The notes beneath the pieces are model-generated. The model had not been told where the DNA came from. It saw nothing but the letters and a program-made list of their open reading frames with translations, and ran no database searches. Position numbers and translations under genes: made by a program. From Ectocarpus siliculosus (lineage: Eukaryota; Sar; Phaeophyceae; Ectocarpales; Ectocarpaceae): a stretch of DNA of 64,000 nucleotides. Shown in pieces: positions 1 through 16,479 of this stretch. Within the stretch, counting starts at the first letter, position 1. Every line of letters starts with the position of its first letter. Location of the stretch: contig FN649749.1 of the NCBI GenBank assembly GCA_000310025.1, positions 413,026 to 477,025 of the forward strand, written 5' to 3'.

Positions 1-2241
1 AGCGGTCAGAACCCGGAGTTCCTCCGCTATACGCGTCATGCCTTCAATAGATGAGTAGAGTCGGCCCGTCGAGGCAGTGGCGGAACCACAAGGTCGTTGT
101 GCTACACAGAAGCTGTGGGGTTGCTTTAAGGTGGGCGCGGCGTCATGAGTAAAGAGATTGAAACGATGTTTCCATTTTTGCCTGTCATACATGCCTTGCA
201 GGTGTTGCAAGCAGTTGTAGTCGGGTGGCGAGGGACAGGTTCAAGTTTGGACCGTCGTTTTGAGTTCTATTGGACATGCATACGCATAGACCATGATTTA
301 ACTTCACCCCGACGGAATGAGGCGCTCACAACAGGAGAACGAAAAGCAAGATGTAAACGGGCCGCAATCAACCAAATTCAGACAAGGTCACCGGAATTTG
401 GAGGACGGATAATGTGATTGGAACTCTTGAGCCCAACTTTTGTTCCTCGAACACAGTATGCATACATGTACGCATAGTAACCCCTCCGCTACGCTACCAT
501 CAAACCAATGACGCACCTCGCTCAATTAGCAACTTCCAGACCTGGAGCACGATACAAGAAACAGTTGGTGTACATCGGGGTGCATCGGGGTGCAGAGATG
601 TAAGCGGGGCCCGGAGTGATCTCTATGGTTCAATTTACTTAGCTTCCGTTTTCACAGCGGCGTTTTGAAATTCAATTTTCTTTTATGACAGTTGCGTTTT
701 GAAATTCTGCAATGTCGACTGGGCGGCAGTGGAAGTGTTGCTCTACCCCACTATAGAGCCCAATCTCCTACGCGGGTCTTCCCGCGCAGCTCGTGCGATT
801 TCCTCATGGCGAGCAGCTGCAGCACAGGACATTGGCGCCCGTTGCGGCCGAACGGCGATGAAAAAGAGCAGTGCCTATGGTACCCGTAGGAGCATGACGC
901 TCTGCGATGCGTTGAAGTCAATTCTTAACCGCGGCGAACAGCGCCATTTACTTGCAGACTTCCGTCCAATTTCGGGTTGTTTCCGGCGCACTACACTCGG
1001 TATCCCATCGGTAACGGCATATGTGAGAGCACCCGTGCACATCATTGCTTTGTGGTTTCCTGTATTGAAACCGTGCTTCACGTGGCTGCACGGGAGTGCG
1101 GTTCTGAAAATCTACTTCTTGTCATTTTAGATTGAGACATTCTGTATGCTAGCGATGTTGGACCCTTTCTCGACCGAATTTTATGCGGAATTTTTCGGTG
1201 AGCGCAGATACCCCCGATGTGCACGTCATGCAAATCTGAAGCAGCAAGATGACCTCCGCTGGTTAGGTCAGGGATGGATTTATCCAGGGGTGCAAAGTGT
1301 TCCACACAATGTGTAGGCGCGTCTCGGGGCGTTTTTGGATGTTGAAACACAAAAGACGACGCTATCGACAAATCAGCTCGCCGTACACACCCCATATCGA
1401 AACATTTTTGTATCTTACTGATTTGGTAGCGCGGTGATGGCCTCTTCAGGTTTACGATGGTTTGTATGTCGGTCACTCCTGCAATCATTTTTGGATTGAG
1501 ACATGGCTGGGCTCATGCTCCTTTCGGGTCTTGTTCTGCCCTACCCGGCTTTCCACCATTCTTCGTTTTTTTTTAGTTGTATTTTTTTTCTGGTTTCTGT
1601 GTAATCATGGATTAGCAAGTGATCACGAAAGTATGTCGTCATCGTGGAGCGTACAGCAGTACGGACGAAGAGGTGCTGGAAAGAGGTCACCGCGATCTTA
1701 CCGTTTCACATATATGGAGAGAAGACGCCTCAACAACACAGGGGCATACACTGATTTTGGCATGAGACAAATAAGGGCGCATCAGTATGGACAATGGAAA
1801 ACCACCGATAACTCTACGCATCGGATCACCGAGCAGATTCTCGCCTACGCGGGAGGCCGATTTACGCCCTACACGCGGCAGGCAATAGATCCTTGTTCTC
1901 GATGTTTGAGGATCGTCGGATCGTCGGAGATTACCTGTGATATCGGGAGGTCGCCATCATCTTGTGTTGGTACTCTTTGGGATGATCAACGGTCTCCCTT
2001 CAGCCCCACCGAACAGTGCGAGGACGTCTTGCGTGGGACACGCGTACGAGTGTCGTTTACGCGAGAGCGTAGACAACAAGCCACCGTTTTGCAAAAGTCC
2101 TGTTGTACTTGTTGGTTGGCATATAGGAAACGCACGCTGCCGCCCACCCACATGCGTAAAACGGTTTCGGCCACCGTAGCATACACCATCTCTTTGTGAT
2201 CACGTCGCTTTCTTCGGGCCATCGGGTCGATCATTCGACAG
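1..2241. other. No supported gene; should hold kinase 5' exon(s)
   Basis: The kinase that begins at 2242 lacks its glycine-rich loop and catalytic lysine, so one or more exons must lie upstream. I searched this stretch for a Gly-x-Gly-x-x-Gly loop followed by an Ala-Ile-Lys-like end and a phase-0 donor and found none. An open frame of 245 codons at 1462-2199 (+) has a hydrophobic stretch but no resemblance I recognise. It may be chance, intron or 5' UTR. Confidence 0.4.
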
Positions 2242-6148
<3,907 letters not shown>

Positions 6149-7008
6149 ACGAATGTATACAAAGGTTGCCGCAGCAACAGGTTCCGAATGAAGTATCTAG
6201 CGGAAGAGAATAAAACGACCTTCGATATAGGGTGTAGTGCCGGAGCGCGCCGTACAGAAATGGAACGGACAGGGCCGGTGTGTTTACATGTGGTATGACA
6301 TGCATGTCATATGGAAGAGGGCACAGCTGTGAGGTGCTCAACACTAGAAGTACAGCCGGGTTGGTACAGTCAATAGCTCGATGTTTTCAAGTGGCAAGCT
6401 CGAAAGAGGATCGGAGGAAACACAGTAAAAAGCTTTTGCTGGCCTTTCCACAGCAGTAGTGGTAGAGGTTTCGTGTTTCTGCAACACCCCCGCGTCCCTC
6501 CTTGGACGCGCGTTGTTGACTCCTGTCCCGACCCGACGGTGTCGTGCGTGATGTTGTGGAGGTAGCGTAAATTTCCGTGGGAACTGTGCGACTTACACAT
6601 GCCAGTACCACACTTTGATGTCATGTTTGTGTACGATTAAATTGTAGCGCCTTGTAAGAGGGTAGTAGACCAGTAATAGTACTGTCTTGTGTACAGAATT
6701 GCCCCATGAGAGGCAAGACGGCACATCCGCTGTTTCTTACCAGGGACACGGATAAAAGTAGAGAAAGGGTGCCCGCCGCCCATGCGCTTCTCATTAAGGT
6801 ATCCGCGAGGAGTGTGAGGGATTGACTACGAGTGGAAATAGAGTACACATGTACTCGTCACATGTTTGAAATGAAAACAGCGAAATTAATCAAGGCGCCT
6901 GAGTTCTTGCTGAAAATGGATTGTACACGTCATTTTCCGCCCTGGAAGGGAAGGGAGGTACACCTACGTGCACTTGTTTGTTTTTGTTGGAAACAGGTCG
7001 TGTAATTT
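6149..7008. other. Convergent 3' intergenic region
   Basis: The kinase (+) ends at 6148 and the RimM-like gene (-) ends at 7009, so this stretch should hold both 3' UTRs. No open frame here resembles a known protein. I see no RNA gene or clear repeat. Confidence 0.5.
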
Positions 7009-10008
7009 CTATTCTTCTGATCCTGGTGGGAGGAATCCCCGTATGGCAACCTTTTCTTCCACCTCAACAGCAAGGTCTAAAAGGCCCTCAGGCAGGTCCA
7101 TTAGGATCGTGCAATTGCCTTCTTCAACCCTAACTACCGGCACTAGGGCCGGCACGAAGGGAATATAACATTCCTTCGGTATGTCGCCGGGGTTTTCAAG
7201 GGGGAGCCGCAACTCCAACAAGTCGCTAGCAAGCCCAGCTGTAGGGGAGATGTCGTTCCCCAAGACAACCCCGACGACTTCTCCGATGTAGACGGACTCG
7301 TCGTCTTGCCTGTATGCCCGTCCCCCGACGAGATCTCTGACCATATACTCGTTCTCCTCCAAGTCTACCTCTTCATCCTCTAGCACGTACACCTTGTGCC
7401 CCCGCAACGCCGCAGCAGCGTCTCTCGTCTTTACACCCTTCACAGTAGCAAACAGGGAACAAACACAAAAAAGAGGGGCCGGGACATCCTAAACAAGAAA
7501 AAAAAAAAAGCGCAACGAATAACGGCAATGAATGTAATGGCACAAACAGGGTAACCATGATCGTGGGCACACTCCAGATAAACTTCGCCAAGTGAATCCG
7601 AACACTTGCGCATGGAGTGCGTACAAAGTAAACTTGATTTCAAGGAACCTCGCGGAGCTGACAGAACAAGTCGTTACTGCAAGCGACAATAGTGCCAAGC
7701 ACCTCGTGGTCTGTACTGCTTGACAGAATACAGAGACAAACAAGACACAAAACACAACCAACGAATCCCCATTTGACTTCTTTCGTCTCGTTTTTGAGAC
7801 AAAAACAAAAACACGCCTCACCTCAAGCTGCAACAAGAATATCTCCTCTTTCTGCCATCGCCCCCCAATCAGCTCAATATCCCGAGGGAAACGTCTGTTG
7901 GGTGCCTTGATGTGCTTGATGCCCGGAGTGCAAAGCCTGTTAATCGCGAAATCTGTTGACGAGCGTACCTTGACCTCTCCCTTGATGCCATGCGCACCTT
8001 GGATGTGTCCAACCTGGCAATGGAAAGGAAAATATAGAAGTTATTGTTTTCCGCAATCTTGGGGAAGCAGACTTTTCATGGTGTTCTTAAGGGGGCCCAG
8101 TATAGGGGTTTTGACGCTGGCTCTTTTCTCATACTTTAACCCAACATAAAGAAAGAAAACAAACTTTCCGCCGGAGGAACCTGACGCTTATTTAGTACTA
8201 AATATCAGTAGAGGACACCATCAGGAGGCGTCATGGGTGCTGGTACGTTCGTGTATGCTATTGGAGCTGAAATATCGAAGGTCGCAGCAGCCTCTAAAAA
8301 CAGTCCGAATTTTGCGCGCCGAAACCAAGCGGCATCCAACATTTGTCACAGCCGTGCTCACCGCCACGGACAACCCCTGAACGGAGGTTGTCAGCAGTAG
8401 CTAGTGATATCAGCTACTGCTGAACCCGCAGTTCAGGAGATTGGGTCAGTGGCGGCGAGCACAAGCAAAACATGACTGGGTGTCGGTCTAATTTGCGGAG
8501 ATTTGCGGAGAGTGTAGGCCACTACTACGACCCTCGATATCACCACGGCAGAAGCGGATTTGAGCGCACCAACACGCACCCCCCGCTGCTATAGGATGTG
8601 CTCTAGTGACATTAGTACTATGCCGCAGGTTCCTGGCAACACAGACCTTATTTAAGCGCCTGTCGTTTTGGCTCGTTTGACTTGAATATAGAATAGTGTG
8701 AATTTCTGTCTTGATTTCAAAGGAGGCGTGTGGAGGTAGACGCGTGAAATGTACGTTTTGAGCAGCCTCTACTGCCGCTATGTGCAAGAATCAACGATTT
8801 CTGTTTTTCGCGATGCCCTCCGACTGGTCTTGTGTGTCTCTTGTGCGTTTTTGGTGCCCCTGCGTTTGTTTTCGAAACTAGTTAGCAACATCAACATTCT
8901 TGTTATGCGCAGAACTACTGGACGCCCATATGGGGACACTTTCGGGACAGCACTCACATTGTCTGTTTACCACACCGCAGTCGCCCTACAGTAGGCTCCG
9001 CCGTGTGAAACGCATATGAGAACCCTTGGTCTATCATGCTCGGGTGAGGTGGAACGCTGTGTGATATGCTGTGTGATGCCTCTCCTCCGCCTCGGACCTG
9101 CTGTTACATTCTCCCAAGCCGCGTGTCCCCTAGGTGGTAAAACTGTACATAGCCTGGTACCGGAAAAAATGGCTGACCGGGACACTTCTCATTCTCAAGC
9201 CAAGTCACCCTTCGTCTGGCAAGGAGCTCGGAACTCTTCGATTTGTTTGGAGGGACTGTAGCCTCTCGGCCCAATGCCTGACAAAAAAAATAAACAAATT
9301 GCAATTTTTTTTTGCGGAGGGACTGGATACTACAGTACGAGCGTCAACACGTTCCGGAGAAGCTTAAAAGTGTCGTGGTTCATTGCGCTTCACCACCACT
9401 ATCTGCGTCTAGCGAACTGTGGTAGGAGATTAAAGAGCACCCCACGACACGAATGTGTTACATCACGGATTGAATTACGTATAGAGCAGCTACTGTTGAA
9501 TGGGGCAGCGCTCGCGATTCAAACCCCAAGACGCTGTGAGGCAATGTATTGGTAGCTTGCGTAGACTAGACCAATATAAAAAAGCATCAAGCACTTCGCG
9601 TTGCCTCTGCTGCTCCATCACCGATCGTTCACGGAACAAACAACTTGCCTCAATATATCCAAAGGTGGATGGGTCGTACGGGTCGATGTCCTCCTCATCG
9701 GGGTACTCCACCAGACCCCGCTCTATTCGTCGTTGAATCCGTCTCTTCTCAAGCTCCTCCACTTCTGCCCTCTCTATTGCCTCCGCCTCGCGCATTTTCG
9801 CTTCAGAATTTCGCAACTGCCGTTCCCAGGGGTCAATCTCGCCCGCCTTGCTTTTAGAGGAGTACTTGTTAGCGTGTCTCCTTCTCTTCTTGCCCGCATG
9901 CTTGCCCTTTCCCGCGCCGAAGGCATCTTCCAAGCGGATACCCGCGGTGTTACTGTTGTCCTTGGCGCGTTGCTGGGTATCTTCTTGACCAAAGGCCGGT
10001 GCGGAGAC
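7009..10008 (-). CDS. rimM: RimM-like 30S ribosome maturation factor, probably organellar
   Basis: Three exons on the minus strand: 9649-10008, 7822-8013, 7009-7437 (stop TAG at 7009-7011), joining in phase 0 to 326 residues. Exon 1 here is basic and charged (KKRRRHANKY, then an acidic IDPYDPSTFGYIE end). Exon 2 carries the RimM N-domain signature VGHIQGAHGIKGEVKVRSS. Exon 3 has the PRC-barrel part, with VYIGEVVGVV and IPFVPALV before ILMDLPEGLLDL, typical of RimM C-termini. RimM helps 16S rRNA processing and 30S assembly through protein S19; in algae and plants such copies act in the plastid. The first exon, with start codon and any targeting peptide, lies above 10008 and was not resolved. 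The first listed intron (8014-9648) has a GC donor (GAG|GCAAGT), which hides the join from simple gene finders. Confidence 0.85.
8377..8436. repeat. Perfect 12-bp hairpin inside a RimM intron
   Basis: TCAGCAGTAGCT at 8391-8402 and its exact reverse complement at 8412-8423 flank a 9-base loop. A second, outer pair (CTGAAC at 8377-8382 and GTTCAG at 8431-8436) surrounds it. The shape suits a small palindromic mobile element or a transcript hairpin. Confidence 0.7.
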
Positions 10009-10849
10009 CTACAGCACCCAACAAGATACACATGAAAGGTTACACAGCCATTGGTAGCTCGTGCGAACATTGTAGCCCTTCAAACAGCTCAGGGTCGCCT
10101 TCGTTTGATCGACAGACACGTTCCGATCCGACGAGTGAGAAACGTTTCGGCGGGGGGTGGGATTCAAGGTGCTAACGTCTGGGTCGCCGCGGCAGCACCA
10201 CAGGCATATCTTGCTGCATGTTTGCGGAGCAGGAAACATTATTCCAGCACCTTGCTAGATATGTTTGTGAACAGAATGGGGTGCTAGATAAACTTTAGCA
10301 GACAGGGGGGTGCACCCCGCGGTTTCGTCAACAAAATGGGGTCCTCCAACAAGCTCCCCTCATCCAGGCCCTAGTAATCCCTGTTCCTGTGGGTGAAAAA
10401 AAAGTTGGGCGTCCTTCCTAAGGAGTGGCGCATGGGGCTGAAGCGTTAGAAGGCGGTTGAAAGGCGCCTACCCTGCGCCAGGTGCTGCGTCCCACATCGA
10501 AAAAAAATATACCCCATTTTGTGCCTCAACACGCAGGGTATACCCCATTTTGTCAATTCCAACAAAAAAATGAAAGCAGTGATGGCTGTTTCTGAAGTTG
10601 AACAGCATTAGGTTAGCACATGCCAACCGGTGATTGGCCACATAAAAACGTCAGAAGAGAGAGCAGGTCACACAGTACTGCTGTAACCTGAACAGTGCAA
10701 CGAACGGGCGATTTGTCTTCTCGGGAAAGAAAACACGGTCCGAGGAAGGCCCCTCCCTGTGGCTGGAATCCAACACGATGCAATTTCAACTCATTTTTCC
10801 GGCCAGGAATCTCACTGTTGGACGTTGAAACTCGTATGCCTGGTATATA
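10009..10849. other. Non-coding stretch upstream of RimM, with short inverted repeats
   Basis: This must contain the first RimM exon(s), but no start and donor pair stood out. ACAAAATGGGGT at 10331-10342 is matched by its exact reverse complement twice, at 10511-10522 and 10542-10553. The arrangement resembles the ends of a small terminal-inverted-repeat element of about 220 bp. Confidence 0.45.
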
Positions 10850-11395
10850 TATTTTCAGTTCTGTCATACGGTGGAGATCTTGTGGACTGCTGTCTCATCT
10901 CGCCTCATCCCCAGTTCAGGGCTTGGTTGAAAGCCCAAACGCCCCGAAAGGTGCTTATTACTCTCACCAGAGTTTTTGAGATATCATGATGCTACGGTCA
11001 CTACCTGATACTGCGGTTCGCACGCTGGAAACGCACAAATATACATACGTTGTTCTTCGCTACCCTTTCGAGGATGGGTGTGTGCGTTTTTGCTTGGAGA
11101 AAACGCCGCATTTTGCCGCTGAAGTCGTTCTGCTGGCCATGACTCCGACTGCTGAATTACAGCAGTACGCAGAAACATGTAGTTCCAGCAGTCGAGCCAT
11201 GTCGTGGCGGTGTCAGCAGAGATGCAGAGCAATGCACATCACCGTGCAGACCGCCGAGCCCGATGCTCGGACGTTGGCACGCACATCTATATATATATAT
11301 ATGCATACGGCACACATGCTGCACATGACATACATATGCAATACACATGCGTGCGGCATGCGAGCTTCCAACCGAGAAAATCCAGAAAATAAATG
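10850..11395 (+). repeat. Dispersed repeat R1, copy 1
   Basis: This block matches the reverse complement of 16480-17000 over most of its length. Examples are the shared CTACGGTCACTACCTGATACT, GCACGCTGGAAACGCACA and the GTGCAGAC.GCCGAGCCCGA segments. Identity by eye is roughly three quarters, with indels. No intact coding frame is shared. A TA microsatellite lies near 11287-11303. Confidence 0.7.
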
Positions 11396-12929
11396 TTGGC
11401 AGCCAAATTCTTAAAGGGATCTTTATCGACGAAAAAGCTAGCGCCGAGCTCCCAAAAATGGCGCAAACCCTTTTATTGAATGGAAGTTTTATTTTCTGTT
11501 TTTCTAGTCTATGGTTACCTCGCATGGCGTGTAGAGGAGACCGGAGGGTTCTAGACTATCTGTCATTGATTTCCATTTACTTGCAGACCCTTCGGGTCCA
11601 TTTCATTTTAGTACTCCAGCATACCTTTTTGGGTAAGTTGGCCTGTGACCACGGGAATCGACCGCGTGAAGTGTTCGACTAGTATGGACAGGAGAGAGTA
11701 CTGGGTAGAGTGATCGGAACGGTTCTTAATGTGAGGGCAACAAGTAGTCTATCGAAGTCTATGCATAATCTGTTTTACTGTGTTTGCTGTTTGCATGTTC
11801 TTGCGTCACCCATTGCCACGGTGCTCTCCTTCACCCACTCCGGAGGCAGGTCTTGAACTGCATACATTTGAGTACTAGATAGGGCGGGGTAATGAGCCGC
11901 TGGGTAGCGACTCAATACCTTGCAATAGTCTTATCTACGATGCTGATGGTGCACGAATCCCGACACACAGCAGCGTGAATCGTTTGTGGTGCAGCTACGC
12001 GTGCACCAGAGGGACAGGCTGCAGGGGTGCGACGGGCGCGACGATGGTAGTATGTGCGGCCCCGTTCAAAAACTTGCACTTTACATGCGGTTGTTCCTTT
12101 TCCGTTGATGCACATGCACACACCCACGAAGAAACAAATGTGGAGTCTTTCCGCTGTGCGGACGCACACACGCACACCAGGGCATCTGGAAGAGGCACGC
12201 ATGCGGCATGTACCTGGCGGCGAGCGTATCACACATCACACCGACGAGGAGCACGACCAGCAGCGTAGACATAGGATTGTGACAAGACAGAGGGCAAATA
12301 TTGCGTCAGGCTCACAACTTGCCCGCCACATTCGTCTCAAGCCTTCCAAGTTTCCCGCCAAGTGAAAGCAAGCAATCTACATATTGTATCACACATCACG
12401 GGACATTGCTACATACAGCTTGAACCAAAAACAACAAAGCCGTTGATGGTCATGACTTTGATGCGAGAGACCCACCAGCAGCAACAGCAGGCAGGGCACG
12501 GCTTTTGCTAAGACAGTCAGTAGCGCCGCGCAAGTGACCGATCCCGCGGGGAATCACCCTGATAACGCACAGCAGCACTAGCCCCTCACGCCCTCCACGG
12601 TTTCTCTCGATGGTAGGTGCGATCTCTGGACTTGGGAAGGTGTGTTGTGTTGTCTGTTGTTCGTTTGTGATAATCGGTCTGCTGTTGTTTTGGGAGCAGT
12701 CGATTGGACCACTCAACATTAATAAACACCTGCCAGGTTACACACGGCGCATGACTATACCCACGGCGCACAGGTCGTATAGGCCCGGCCCCTCCGGGTG
12801 TTCATAGATAGCTGGTCTCGGATCAGCGTCCTGTTGTTCTTCCGCTGATGTGGTGTTGTCATACCGGGGTTTGAACTCTACCGCGTGTCTGTGTGTGTGT
12901 GCAGTCTCCGATAGCTCGGGTATTTTACC

Positions 12930-13440
12930 TCTCCACAATTCCTGGGCATCCAGGAATGCAAATTTGGGTCACATATGCCTGTAAAGCACGGCCATCTGTT
13001 GCCGAAGGAAGACCAAACCGGTGTGACGAGAGCGCGTGATTTTTCTTCTTCCTCAGAAGTGAACAGATCGTCAAACGGTGCCCTACAGGTCTCGTTCTGG
13101 TCCGAAAGGTACGATAAATATGCGTCACGGAAATCAAACTTTGGGCCCCTGCAACACACGGCGGAACTCAGGCCGATACTTGGAGCCTTTTTTTCCCTCC
13201 TGGGAGATGAAGGGAAAAAAGGTCGCGCTTCGCGCTCCGCGGCTTATTATTAGTACAAGTTTTGATTTGGGTACCGACCAAGACACCAAAACGGAGCACT
13301 TTAGTTGAGGTAGATATTTGCATCCGTGTCACCCGGCTGGAGGTATCACCTGGAATGTGTGGTGCACCGCATAAAAGTGGCACACAGCAGTCTTTTCCAG
13401 AGTGTTGACTTTCCGCTTCAACCACTAGTCTACACAAGTA
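12930..13440 (-). repeat. Dispersed repeat R2, copy 1
   Basis: The segment resembles 48180-48740 (same strand) and, in part, 55200-55430 (opposite strand). Shared pieces are a CCTTTTTTCCCTCCTGG block followed by GTCGCGCTT.GCGCTC, and a coding-like stretch that in all three reads VTPV then RWPCFTGI or a frameshifted form of it. It looks like decayed coding sequence of a mobile element whose class I cannot name. Confidence 0.55.
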
Positions 13441-13491
13441 CGGCCAGCGTTCGAGTTGTTCGAGTGAGCAAGGTTCGTTCTTGGTTCATAC

Positions 13492-13779
13492 CTTAACTTG
13501 CTGATCAACGTCCTTGTCTCTGTTGCTTGCCCCCGAGTCCGTCATGAAAAGCAAGGTTTTTGGCGCCGCTCTTCTACGCCGATGTGGCCATCTTGCGGAC
13601 AGACAGCGGATTTGGCGGGGCTGCAGTGCTTCTGCCGTCATAAGCACCTTCACCGCTGTTTCGCTCTTGACCACCAGGGGTGATGCGGAGAGGAGCGAGT
13701 GAACCACTAATGCCGAACTTTCCGCAGCCAGAGAAAACAAAAGCAGTGCTGTCGTCGCTTGCCATGCTGGCACTGTCAT
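13492..13779 (-). CDS. Candidate first exon with an N-terminal hydrophobic segment
   Basis: An ATG at 13779 on the minus strand opens a 96-codon frame. It has a hydrophobic segment near residues 8-28 (TALLLFSLAAES) followed by a basic region (WPHRRRRAAPK), and ends at a good donor (AAG|GTATGA). The layout would fit a signal peptide, possibly a plastid presequence in an alga with a complex plastid. No downstream exon was found and I recognise no family, so this may be a chance frame. Confidence 0.2.
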
Positions 13780-16264
13780 GATGTGGGCACTTGCTAAACT
13801 GGCAGCGTAACCGTGTCTCGCTGGCTGGTGTTCTGTTTCAGTCCATCGAGGTCTCTCGTCTCTCGTCGCCTTGTCGCGTGGTTCTGCGTACCCCCTTTGG
13901 GCAACAAAATGGAAATCGGCGTCTACCATAATGGCTGACAGTTCCGCCACCACCCCAACAGCTGGCCAGGGCGACAACAGAGCTGAGCTGCTTTCCAGAG
14001 AGAGGGTGGAAGGGCAAACATAGAGCCCTGGACTGGACGCATCGATGTTGACATGGAGAAGGCGAGGTCAACACAATAGAGTCAACCGCGCGTTGTGATA
14101 ATGTACTTGTATTCATATCTTGCATATAGACTACTGTAGATGGACGAATAGAAATTTCTATCGACCTACAGCAGTACAGCACTGCCGCTCGCTGTACTGC
14201 TCTAGAGTGGAGGGTGATGGGGAATCAATACCTTGCTGTAGTCTGTCTGCGATACTGTGCGATGTCATTGTAAGGTCACTTATGGCGGTGTATGATTCGT
14301 TGTTTTCCCGGTCGTGTTTATGTTATTTACAGAACGGGCCGGAGACAACAACGTCGGGTCGAGCGTCAATTCCTTGGTCGAAAAATTGATGAAAAATAAT
14401 CCACCGGGACACAGCGTTTTTGGAGTTAAAATACGCGGGCGAAGCCCACGAATACGCCTGTGAAACCCGCTGTTGGAAGTATGTACACATAGATAGAAGG
14501 GCAGAACACGCCTTAAAAATGCTGCACCTCTTTCAATGAAAGAAATAAAACACCAGACCAGAGAGGTTTCCGTCACTATTGCAGCAAAGAAAAGAACCGC
14601 GTGCAGATTTGCCGCCCAGAAAGGAGGTGGGTCTTCGAAATGTGTTCACTACGAAAATTAACAGGATGGAGACGATATAGAAACACGCACGTATCGCTGG
14701 GTGTGTGTATGATACTCTCCTCCCTCCTCGCTGTTTCTGAGCTCTTGGTGATGCTGCCACGTGCTCGAGATCAACACTCTAGTGTGTATTTTGAAGAACT
14801 CTCAAGTGTGTATAGGATAGATCAACACTCTCAAGTGTGTACTGGTTCTTCTATCCTACTGCTTTGGGCGTGAGATATGCGCCAGTTGCAGAAGCTCCGG
14901 GCTGTTCTAACTCGGTGCGCCGAAAATTGTAGCTGCCAAAATTACTCGAAAACACACAAGAAGATGCACGTAGGCGCCAAGCTAAATCTGTCCCGCCACC
15001 TTTTATGTTGCCATATGGTCGAAGACGTCCATTTTCTTGTAAAAAACTGGGGGGCTGTCGCATCCTACTGAATTTCTTGTTGTCTTCGTTATGATAAATA
15101 CTGTAGATGTGTGTATCTTGCTATTTAACAACAACAACAGCTATTATAGTTCCTCTTGATCTCTGAGGACCACAAACAGCTTGTTCAATCCCTCAAGAGA
15201 GGCGGCGGAGAATCCTATCAAAATCGTACGGCAGACAGCACGTGGTGGTCTGCAACGTGTGGAAGTACAGTGCTACAGAAGTGAGTAGCGCAGCCAAAGG
15301 CGGCGTTGCGGTGCGGGGGGCACCGCGAAAAACTCACTCTCGCCCGCTAGGACATTGCACTCAGCTACCCCTTGTTTCTTACGTCTTGGGAGTATCGTGC
15401 GATCCTGTTTCTCATCGGGATGTATGTCGTCGTCTAGATTGAGGTGTGGTTGGAACCCATTTTTCTTAGTGTTCGCGAAAATTTGAGCCTCTGTCTCATA
15501 CTTCATGGTTATTTTTCTTAGCTGCGGCTGCGGGCCCATTCTATATGTATATTTATTATTGAACAGGAACGACGCGAGACAAATGAAAAATTACAGGAAA
15601 CCCATTTCTTGCGGTGCAGTCGACCATGTTTATTTTAGCTAGTACTCCGAGTCATCACCAACATAACATTCATGTACCTTCCCAACTCAACTATTTATTT
15701 TCGGTGATTTCTCTGTACGGAGTGAAGCAGCAGCAGCAAGTATATCTATACCCCGCGAGCTGTGTGTATGGTACGCCTTGTGTGGCGGCTGATAAGAGAC
15801 CGGCGATAGGGGGCACGGAAACTGAGGTAGCGAGAGTCGACAACATGGATGGGAGAAAAACCCTACCGCCTCTAGAAAAGCTCTTTCGTTTATTGCCCGT
15901 GTCACAGGTAGGTTTCATTTCCCGGTGATCCCTCTCCTCCCATTGAAGCAAGCATCAACAGTGACAAAGGTATCCACCACGAGCTGTGTGTATGCTACCC
16001 TTCCCCCGCCAGTGTTGTCTAGGAGATGTCTATCGCCAGGCGCCTACTGACTACTCTTATCCTACAGCTCTACTGCAATTCCTGCAATAGTTTACATTTG
16101 GTGAAAAATCGTTCGGGTAATACAAGGCGTCCCTCCGGAGTGGGGTAAAGAGAGCACCGCGGCAAGGGGTGATGCAAGAACATGCAAAAAGCTTCCAGCA
16201 GAGAAACGACAGAGTAAATACGTACGCATACCTTCGTATCAAAGGATTCGGGGCAGGTCGGCGC
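13780..16264. other. No gene seen
   Basis: No frame in this stretch has family resemblance or a convincing chain of splice sites. A short tandem pattern with CAAGTGTGTA units lies at about 14780-14845. Confidence 0.4.
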
Positions 16265-16445
16265 GAGCTCATAATATTTTCAACGGTTTTCTGGATTTTG
16301 TTTGGTTGAAAGCCCACAGCCGCGCGGATGGATGTGTACATGTGCATGCCGACCTCCCGACCTCTGGCTCGGCAGTCTGCACGGAGATGTGTGCACTGCT
16401 CTGCATCTCTGCTGAAACCGCGCCACGAGCTTTTTCATCGATACT
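16265..16445 (-). repeat. Dispersed repeat R1, partial copy
   Basis: It repeats the 5' part of the adjacent copy at 16480-17000 in the same orientation. Shared features are TTTCTGGATTTTG, GTTGAAAGCCC, a GGCTCGGCAGTCTGCACG core and TGTGCACTGCTC.GCATCTCTGCT. Two copies therefore sit in tandem here. Confidence 0.65.
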
Positions 16446-16479
16446 CTAAAGAGATCCCTGTGGAGGATTTTTGCTGCAA

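Noticed and set aside
1462..2199. The 245-codon frame as the kinase N-terminus
   Set aside because: It has no glycine-rich loop or catalytic lysine and does not end at a phase-0 donor leading to 2242.
8400..8490. A minus-strand ATG frame upstream of RimM exon 2 (MFCLCSPPL...) as the RimM first exon
   Set aside because: It hits a stop before any donor in the right phase, while the exon at 9649-10008 joins in phase and gives the expected residues before VGHIQ.
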